From: Candidatus Kaiserbacteria bacterium
GTDB lineage: Bacteria; Patescibacteriota; Minisyncoccia; Phycocordibacterales; Phycocordibacteraceae
DNA: 21,908 nucleotides
Assembly (NCBI GenBank): GCA_003230945.1
Contig: QIHK01000047.1
Span: 1-21,908 of the forward strand
Reading direction: 5' to 3'
This document shows, in pieces, positions 21,338 to 21,908 of this stretch. The position numbers were made by a program, and so were the translations under genes. A model generated the notes under the pieces. The model saw only the letters and a program-made list of their open reading frames with translations. It made no database searches and was not told where the DNA came from. Positions within the stretch are counted from its first letter, which is position 1; each line of letters opens with the position of its first letter.

Positions 21338-21908
21338 TTATTTTAAAATTGCTTTGATTCGGCGAATGCCAGCTGATGACGCTTCTTCTTTTTTAATTAG
21401 AAAATGTGCATCAGCAATGCCAAGATCAGCCGTATTCGTTACATGCGGGCCACCACAAAATTCAATTGAGAATGCTTCAGAAATTTTTGGTTCTTGAGAA
21501 GTGGCATTTTTGGGTCCTATTGAATATACGTTCACTTGATCAGGGTATGCTGCACCGAATTCATGCTCCGCATCTAGTTTTTCCGCTTCTTCTTTTTTCA
21601 TAACGGTACACAGTACGGGAAGTGCTTCATCTATTTTTTCATTTACTATTTTTTCTACTTGTTCTTTTTGTTCTGGTGTCATTTTCTTACCATAAGAAAA
21701 ATCAATACGTAGTCGTTCACTTGTAATATTACTGCCACGCTGGTGTACTTCCGGTCCTAGAACTATTTGAAGTGCTTTAAGAAGTAAGTGGTGGGCCGTA
21801 TGATAACGAATCGTTTGCTCCGATTGGTCGGCGAGTCCCCCAGTAAACTTTTGTGTTGCTCCAGCTTGTGAAAGTTTCTGATGTTCTTTCATTTTATTTT
21901 TGAAATCT
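21338..21908 (-). CDS. alaS: Alanyl-tRNA synthetase, C-terminal part (editing domain; 5' end outside window)
   Basis: Class II synthetase for tRNA-Ala. The frame is open to the window edge beyond the Met at 21892, and the residues before it (DFKNK) fit the family, so this Met is internal and the gene is truncated by the window. The visible part is the editing domain that hydrolyses mischarged Ser/Gly-tRNA-Ala. It shows the HxxxH motif in YHTAHHLLLKAL, then GSNITSERLRIDFS, and the CxxxH motif in FCGGPHV. The protein ends at AGIRRIKAILK, equivalent to the AGVRRIEAVTG motif where ordinary AlaRS continues into a coiled coil and C-Ala domain. Those parts are absent, with a proper stop codon. The catalytic core lies outside. 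Confidence 0.95.
   Translation of the reverse strand, partial: DFKNKMKEHQKLSQAGATQKFTGGLADQSEQTIRYHTAHHLLLKALQIVLGPEVHQRGSNITSERLRIDFSYGKKMTPEQKEQVEKIVNEKIDEALPVLCTVMKKEEAEKLDAEHEFGAAYPDQVNVYSIGPKNATSQEPKISEAFSIEFCGGPHVTNTADLGIADAHFLIKKEEASSAGIRRIKAILK

Noticed and set aside
1..21908. CRISPR arrays, insertion sequences, attachment sites, integron or restriction-modification genes
   Set aside because: No direct repeat series, transposase, integrase, nuclease or terminal inverted repeats could be seen; intergenic gaps are all under about 130 nt.

Overview
This 21.9 kb window looks like core chromosome of a reduced-genome bacterium of the Candidate Phyla Radiation (Patescibacteria, most likely a Parcubacteria-type lineage). 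That placement is inferred from protein features, not from a 16S gene. The supporting features are a surface protein of the CPR 'baseplate J/gp47-like' type, an AlaRS without a C-terminal domain, an AspRS without the bacterial GAD insertion, a zinc-free L36, an MraY with divergent acidic motifs, and a near absence of Shine-Dalgarno sites. All protein genes and the one tRNA read on the minus strand, so the window is transcribed from high to low coordinates. No mobile element, CRISPR array or phage gene is visible.

Layout in transcription order. (1) 21908-18919: 3' part of alaS, an actin/FtsA/PilM-like protein, and a single-pass surface protein with a large exported domain. (2) 18879-14744: a translation/transcription block, infA-rpmJ-rpsM-rpsK-rpsD-rpoA-rplQ-rplM-rpsI. 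This is the classical spc/alpha tail followed by the L13-S9 pair, but the usual upstream secY-adk-map genes are absent. (3) 14744-11072: chaperones grpE-dnaK-terminator-dnaJ. (4) 10946-8615: a five-helix membrane protein, tyrS with a tRNA-Tyr(GUA) gene 29 nt after it, and a small two-helix membrane protein ending at a strong terminator. (5) 8547-4762: trpS-aspS-scpA-scpB. (6) 4760-466: an envelope block, DD-carboxypeptidase-mraY-ftsW/rodA-murG, tightly packed with 1-nt spacing and an ATGA overlap. (7) 434-1: 5' part of gltX.

The block as a whole makes the translation machinery (five aminoacyl-tRNA synthetases, six ribosomal proteins plus L36, IF-1), RNA polymerase alpha, the Hsp70 machine, the condensin accessory proteins and the lipid II/peptidoglycan steps.

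The most unusual observation is regulatory. At several apparent transcription-unit heads (dnaJ, grpE, tyrS, trpS, scpB, the surface protein, the actin-like protein) a good -10 element ends only 6-8 nt before the ATG. Where a TTGNNN -35 is present it lies 17 nt upstream of the -10; where it is missing there is usually a TGN extended -10. This predicts leaderless mRNAs. The one clear exception, a small membrane protein, has a long leader, a good Shine-Dalgarno site and a GTG start. Other points worth checking are the MraY active-site substitutions, the acidic insertion in IF-1 and the FtsA/PilM-like plus surface-protein pair.
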